DNA of 64,000 nt from Balneola sp. Lineage in GTDB: Bacteria > Bacteroidota > Rhodothermia > Balneolales > Balneolaceae. Position 1 is the first letter of the stretch, and every line of letters begins with the position of its first letter. The position numbers were made by a program, and so were the translations under genes. The DNA lies in assembly GCA_002696035.1 (NCBI GenBank), contig NZQV01000019.1, positions 1 to 64,000 on the forward strand, in the 5' to 3' direction. A model generated the notes under the pieces. That model had not been told where the DNA came from. It saw only the letters and a program-made list of their open reading frames with translations, and did no database searches. Positions 60,374 to 64,000 of the stretch are shown here, piece by piece.

Positions 60374-60931
60374 ATGAAAAAAGGAATAAATGAGTTAGGA
60401 TGTCACATCATTAAGCCTAAAATATATACTGATAATAGAGGCTATTTTTTTGAAAGTTATAATAAAGCTAACCTCAAAAAGTATGGCATTAGTACAAATT
60501 TTGTGCAGGATAATGAGTCATTTTCAACAAAAAATGTATTGCGCGGTTTACATTTTCAAGTACCACCATCTGCTCAAGCAAAGTTGGTTCGGGTAACTTA
60601 TGGAAAAGTATTAGATATTGCTGTTGATATTAGGGCTAATTCGTTAACTTTTGGTGACTATTGTTCAGTAATTTTATCTGATAAAAACAAAAAACAATTG
60701 TTCATTCCTAAAGGGTATGCTCATGGTTTTGTAGTTTTATCAGATAAAGCCAGATTTTGCTACAAATGTGATACTTATTACGACCCAAAATCTGAGCGGG
60801 GAATTAGATGGGATGATCCAGATTTAGAAATCGATTGGAAGATTTCAAAAGAAGAGGCATTAATCTCAGATAAGGATAGTATTTTACCGAAATTTTCAGA
60901 TTGTACTTTTATAAATAATTTAAATTGGTAA
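60374..60931 (+). CDS. rmlC: dTDP-4-dehydrorhamnose 3,5-epimerase
   Basis: This 185-residue cupin has RGLHFQVPP, then KLVRVTYGKVLDIAVDIR and IPKGYAHGF, the full RmlC signature. It converts dTDP-4-keto-6-deoxyglucose to the L-lyxo epimer for rhamnose. No rmlD reductase is in the window, so rhamnose may need a gene further right, or the product may feed another 6-deoxy sugar. Its end overlaps the next gene by 7 bases. Confidence 0.94.
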   Translation: MKKGINELGCHIIKPKIYTDNRGYFFESYNKANLKKYGISTNFVQDNESFSTKNVLRGLHFQVPPSAQAKLVRVTYGKVLDIAVDIRANSLTFGDYCSVILSDKNKKQLFIPKGYAHGFVVLSDKARFCYKCDTYYDPKSERGIRWDDPDLEIDWKISKEEALISDKDSILPKFSDCTFINNLNW

Positions 60932-61896
60932 AAATGAAAATTTCAGTTGTCATGGCAACCTATAATGGGGATAGATACTTAAGTGAACAACTTGATAGTA
61001 TTTTAATTCAGACACAAAAGCCTGATGAATTAGTTATTAGCGATGATTATTCTACAGATAAAACTAACGAAATTTTAAAGGAATTTAAAAAAGCAGCCCC
61101 CTTCGAAGTACGTTTAATTCAGAATAAGGGAAGCGGATTTAACGACAATTTCGAAAATGCATTATCAAATTGTTCTGGTGATTTAATTTTTATATGTGAT
61201 CAGGATGATATATGGTTTGACAATAAAATTGAAACCGTATATAAACGTTTTGAAGCTAATCCTAGATGTCAATTATTAATTCATGATCTTGAGTTTTGTG
61301 ATTCAAATATGAATAAAATTGGGCAAACTAAAATTGAAAGAATAGAAAGCTATAATGATAGCTTGCAAGGATATGTAACCGGCATGGCAACTGCAGTAAG
61401 AAGCAAATTTTTAAAAACCTGTCTTCCGATACCCAATGGCCTAAATTACGACAGTTGGATTCACGCTTGTGCAAATTTTATTGAAGTAAGGGAAATACTA
61501 GAAGTGGTATTAGCATACTATAGAAGGCATGAAAAAAATGCCACAAAAGATAGCTTGGTAAATACACCACATAAAACTAAATATTTAGATTTTTTGATTA
61601 GTAAAGTCACTACCGATCCTAAGAAAGGGATATATAATGATAAAAATCTGTCTATGCATTTAGTGGACTATATTGAAAGAAATAAAAAAATTATTATTAC
61701 GATAAATAATGATATTAATATTGAATTAATTTTAAGCAAATTAAGAGAAGGAATTAAGATAATTAATAAGCGTATTTTATTGCAGAATAAAAGGATATTT
61801 AAAAGAACATCTTTAGCCTTCAAGCTATATTTAGGCGGTGGTTATTCAAGATACTCTGGGTTTAAAAGCATGCTAAAAGATATTATATATATTTAA
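60925..61896 (+). CDS. Glycosyltransferase family 2
   Basis: This 323-residue GT-A protein begins ISVVMATYNGDRYLSEQLDS, with ISDDYSTDKT, CDQDDIWFD (DxD) and LNYDSWIHA. This pattern matches alpha-L-rhamnosyltransferase-like family 2 enzymes found after rml genes, but acceptor and donor are uncertain. The next gene starts directly after its stop. Confidence 0.85.
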   Translation: MVKMKISVVMATYNGDRYLSEQLDSILIQTQKPDELVISDDYSTDKTNEILKEFKKAAPFEVRLIQNKGSGFNDNFENALSNCSGDLIFICDQDDIWFDNKIETVYKRFEANPRCQLLIHDLEFCDSNMNKIGQTKIERIESYNDSLQGYVTGMATAVRSKFLKTCLPIPNGLNYDSWIHACANFIEVREILEVVLAYYRRHEKNATKDSLVNTPHKTKYLDFLISKVTTDPKKGIYNDKNLSMHLVDYIERNKKIIITINNDINIELILSKLREGIKIINKRILLQNKRIFKRTSLAFKLYLGGGYSRYSGFKSMLKDIIYI

Positions 61897-63060
61897 ATGA
61901 AAATTTATAATATTTCGTCAATTATTCCTCTTAAAAATCTAAAGAGGGAAAATGATATTATTCTTCGGATTCAAGATCATCTTACCAAGGAATTTGATTT
62001 TAAATTTACAATAGCGAAGTCCCTTCCTTATGTTGCTTTATTATTATCAAAAATCAGTAAAAAGTGGAATGCTTATTATAATTATCAACTAACTGAAAGA
62101 ATTGATGTGCAAGGATATGAAACAGTCATTTATCCTTGGTTAATGCCACCCACGAGTAATTTTTGGATTAATTATTTTTTAATTCCGCTTAATTGGATAT
62201 GGTTTCATTTAATTGTTAAGAAAAAACTGGGGAATGAAGCCAAAAGTGCTGAACTCATATTGTCTCAGAACTTGATACCAGATGCTATAGTCGCTTATTG
62301 GTTATCCAAACGCCTTGACAAACCATTTATCATAAATTTAAGAGGAGATTCAAAGACAATATGGTTTCGGCTACCAATATTAAGGAAAATAATTCAATCT
62401 GCTGATGCAATTATTACACACAGCCCAACTAATTTCAACAAGTTTAAAAATGGTTACAATTTAAAGTTAATTCCACACCCAGTTGATGAAATATTTTTCA
62501 ATACAGATCAGAAGAATCAAAAAAAGATACAACTATTAAGTGTTTGCAGGTTGTTAGATCTTAAAAACCTTGATTGGGTATTAGGTTCATTGGCTGAGTT
62601 AAAGCGACAAGGTTATGAGTTTGAATATAAAATTGTCGGGGATGGTCCGGAATTTGAAAACTTAAAGCATTTAGTTACTAAGTTGGAACTCAATAGTGAA
62701 GTTACTTTTATGGGTTATTTAGATAGGGAAGCGGTGGCAGAAAGAATGCATGAAGCAGATATTTTTATAATGCCAAGTTATCCTGAAACTCTTGGACGTG
62801 TATTTCTTGAGGCAGCTGCGGCTAGTTGTTTGATCATCGGTCATGAAAATACTGGAGTTGACGGATTTTTTAAACACGAAAAATCAGCTTTTTTTATTAA
62901 TCGGGATAACATTACTGAATACTTGAAAAAAGCTCTTGATATTAAAAAAAGTCCCGAATTTGATAGAATTGTTGAAGCTTCTTTCTGTAAGGTTCAAGAT
63001 TTGACATGGAGTGGTATAGGTATCGAATATAATGAGTTATATATAGGGTCGGTAGAATAA
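61897..63060 (+). CDS. Glycosyltransferase family 4
   Basis: This 387-residue GT-B protein has LPIPHPV-like IPHPVDE, LLSVCRLLDLKNLDWVLGS, KIVGDGPEFENLK and MPSYPETLGRVFLEAAAAS with the conserved E-x7-E. It adds a sugar to the repeat unit. Its last base is shared with the start of the polymerase gene (ATGA-type junction). Confidence 0.88.
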   Translation: MKIYNISSIIPLKNLKRENDIILRIQDHLTKEFDFKFTIAKSLPYVALLLSKISKKWNAYYNYQLTERIDVQGYETVIYPWLMPPTSNFWINYFLIPLNWIWFHLIVKKKLGNEAKSAELILSQNLIPDAIVAYWLSKRLDKPFIINLRGDSKTIWFRLPILRKIIQSADAIITHSPTNFNKFKNGYNLKLIPHPVDEIFFNTDQKNQKKIQLLSVCRLLDLKNLDWVLGSLAELKRQGYEFEYKIVGDGPEFENLKHLVTKLELNSEVTFMGYLDREAVAERMHEADIFIMPSYPETLGRVFLEAAAASCLIIGHENTGVDGFFKHEKSAFFINRDNITEYLKKALDIKKSPEFDRIVEASFCKVQDLTWSGIGIEYNELYIGSVE

Positions 63061-64000
63061 TGACAGATTTATTTACCTATATAATTTATCTGTCAATACT
63101 GTCTTTTATGGTTGTCTCCACGTACTACCTAAGTGGAAAAAAATTAAAATCCGAGAGGATATACGATCCAAATAAACTTAATGTATTATATCTATTAGTA
63201 CTTATAGTATTATCCTTTATTGTTGGATTTAGATTTGAGGTTGGGGTAGACTGGGAAGGATATGTTCTGGATTATTTATGGCTAACATCAAAATCTGATT
63301 TTTTGTATTTCGACCAATATTATGAATTGGGTTATTACACCTTAGTTTGGCTTTTTGGAGTACTGAATTTGGGATATCAAGGGGTATTCTTTACAATGGC
63401 TTTCTTATCATGGTATTTTTATTTCAAGTCTGTTCCCAAACACATTATCCCGTTATTTGTGTTTTTTATATTTGTAGATGAGTACTTTTTTTGGGGAATG
63501 AATGGTCTTCGTCAATTTGCAGCCATGGCTATGTGGGTTTTCAGTGTCAAGTTCATAATTGACAAAAACTTGAAATTATTTTTATTATCAATAATAGGGG
63601 CAAGTTTATTCCATTCAAGTTCTTTATTACTTATACCATTTTATTTCATCCCTTATGATAAACTTTATAACCAGTTTTATTGGATTATTATATATGGAGT
63701 ATCACTAATAACAGTTTTCTTTTTTGATCTTTCGGCTATTTATCAAAATTTGGATCTATTGGTATTATCTTTAGGTGATAATATTGGTGCAGTGGAAAGA
63801 TATGCCAGATATGCTGAATCAGGCAGATTAGCCGCACAAGAAACAAGTTTAGGCTTGGGTTTTGCATTCAAGTTAGCTATTAATTTTTTGATAATTGTTT
63901 TGAGTAAAAGTTGGATTAAACGACGACCTGAATACAAGCCTTATTTGGTTCTGTTTTTTATTGGAGCCATTCTATTTAATATTTTTTACGAGTTTCAACT
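63060..64000 (+). CDS. EpsG-like polysaccharide polymerase, 3' partial
   Basis: The ATG at 63060 overlaps the stop of the preceding gene and the frame is open to the window end, at least 313 residues. At least seven transmembrane helices can be seen, with FRFEVGVDWEGY after the second and NGLRQFAAMAMW in the fourth or fifth, both signatures of the EpsG family of Wzy-type polymerases. It joins flipped repeat units in the periplasm. The 3' end lies outside the window. Confidence 0.82.
   Translation, partial: MTDLFTYIIYLSILSFMVVSTYYLSGKKLKSERIYDPNKLNVLYLLVLIVLSFIVGFRFEVGVDWEGYVLDYLWLTSKSDFLYFDQYYELGYYTLVWLFGVLNLGYQGVFFTMAFLSWYFYFKSVPKHIIPLFVFFIFVDEYFFWGMNGLRQFAAMAMWVFSVKFIIDKNLKLFLLSIIGASLFHSSSLLLIPFYFIPYDKLYNQFYWIIIYGVSLITVFFFDLSAIYQNLDLLVLSLGDNIGAVERYARYAESGRLAAQETSLGLGFAFKLAINFLIIVLSKSWIKRRPEYKPYLVLFFIGAILFNIFYEFQ

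Noticed and set aside
63743-63937. A 64-residue minus-strand frame near the window end
   Set aside because: It lies antisense to the EpsG-like polymerase gene, which is open across the whole stretch.

Overview
The window looks like chromosomal DNA of a moderately low-GC, Bacteroidota-type bacterium. I infer the Balneolota/Rhodothermota neighbourhood from three things: genes with little Shine-Dalgarno signal, dispersed intergenic repeats containing GTCATCCTGAG, and a tailless-virus-like block that recalls the phage known from Salisaeta. No rRNA or ribosomal protein gene is present to prove this. The layout is a defence island, a virus-like element, an integrase region with small mobile modules, and a surface polysaccharide locus.

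1-14.9 kb is a defence island. It opens with a type IIG restriction-modification enzyme whose 5' end lies outside the window and whose specificity half (about 1425-2425) is AT-rich, as if swapped in. An AT-rich block (2.56-12.5 kb) follows: a HEPN protein with a SIR2-like NAD-binding protein, a 2001-residue helical-repeat protein with possible PIN-like elements, a frameshifted DUF3800-like gene, and a HEPN protein of the Ymh family. On the minus strand are a nuclease-like protein and a Panacea/Fic toxin-antitoxin pair.

15.0-39.9 kb is one leftward transcription unit that I read as an integrated, or formerly integrated, tailless membrane-containing virus. It has two capsid-like beta proteins, a fibre-like protein, a goose-type lysozyme, an M15-type peptidase and a transglutaminase-like protein. 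Ten proteins end in a single transmembrane helix plus a short basic tail. A RadA-like ATPase, a helicase and a DnaG-type zinc-finger protein supply DNA functions. I see no terminase, portal or tail gene. Its centrepiece is a 2409-residue polyvalent protein that joins a RelA/SpoT-type nucleotide synthetase domain to a DarB-like DNA methylase/SNF2 helicase, with four RSNP motifs at module borders. About twelve TGAAACA/TGTTTCA sites, many about one helical turn apart, lie between the replication genes and the rest of the operon.

39.9-48.2 kb holds operator-like palindromes, a CAU tRNA gene, a tyrosine integrase with nearby short repeats, two paralogous helix-turn-helix genes (one followed by a replication-initiator-like gene), and an AbiE toxin-antitoxin pair bracketed by 45-bp direct repeats. 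A 150-bp array built on an exact 10-bp period lies upstream of the second helix-turn-helix gene. A winged-helix gene and tRNA-Gly(TCC) precede the sugar locus.

48.5-64 kb is a polysaccharide biosynthesis locus on the plus strand: a UDP-sugar dehydrogenase, RmlB, RmlA, two FdtA-type ketoisomerase-like proteins, then a MaoC hydratase, an LpxA-like acyltransferase, an acyl carrier protein and a KAS III enzyme in overlapping reading frames. A DegT aminotransferase, a Wzx-type flippase, RmlC, four glycosyltransferases and a partial EpsG-like polymerase follow. Together these suggest a repeat unit containing a dTDP-derived 3-amino-3,6-dideoxyhexose whose amino group carries an acyl chain made by dedicated ACP enzymes.
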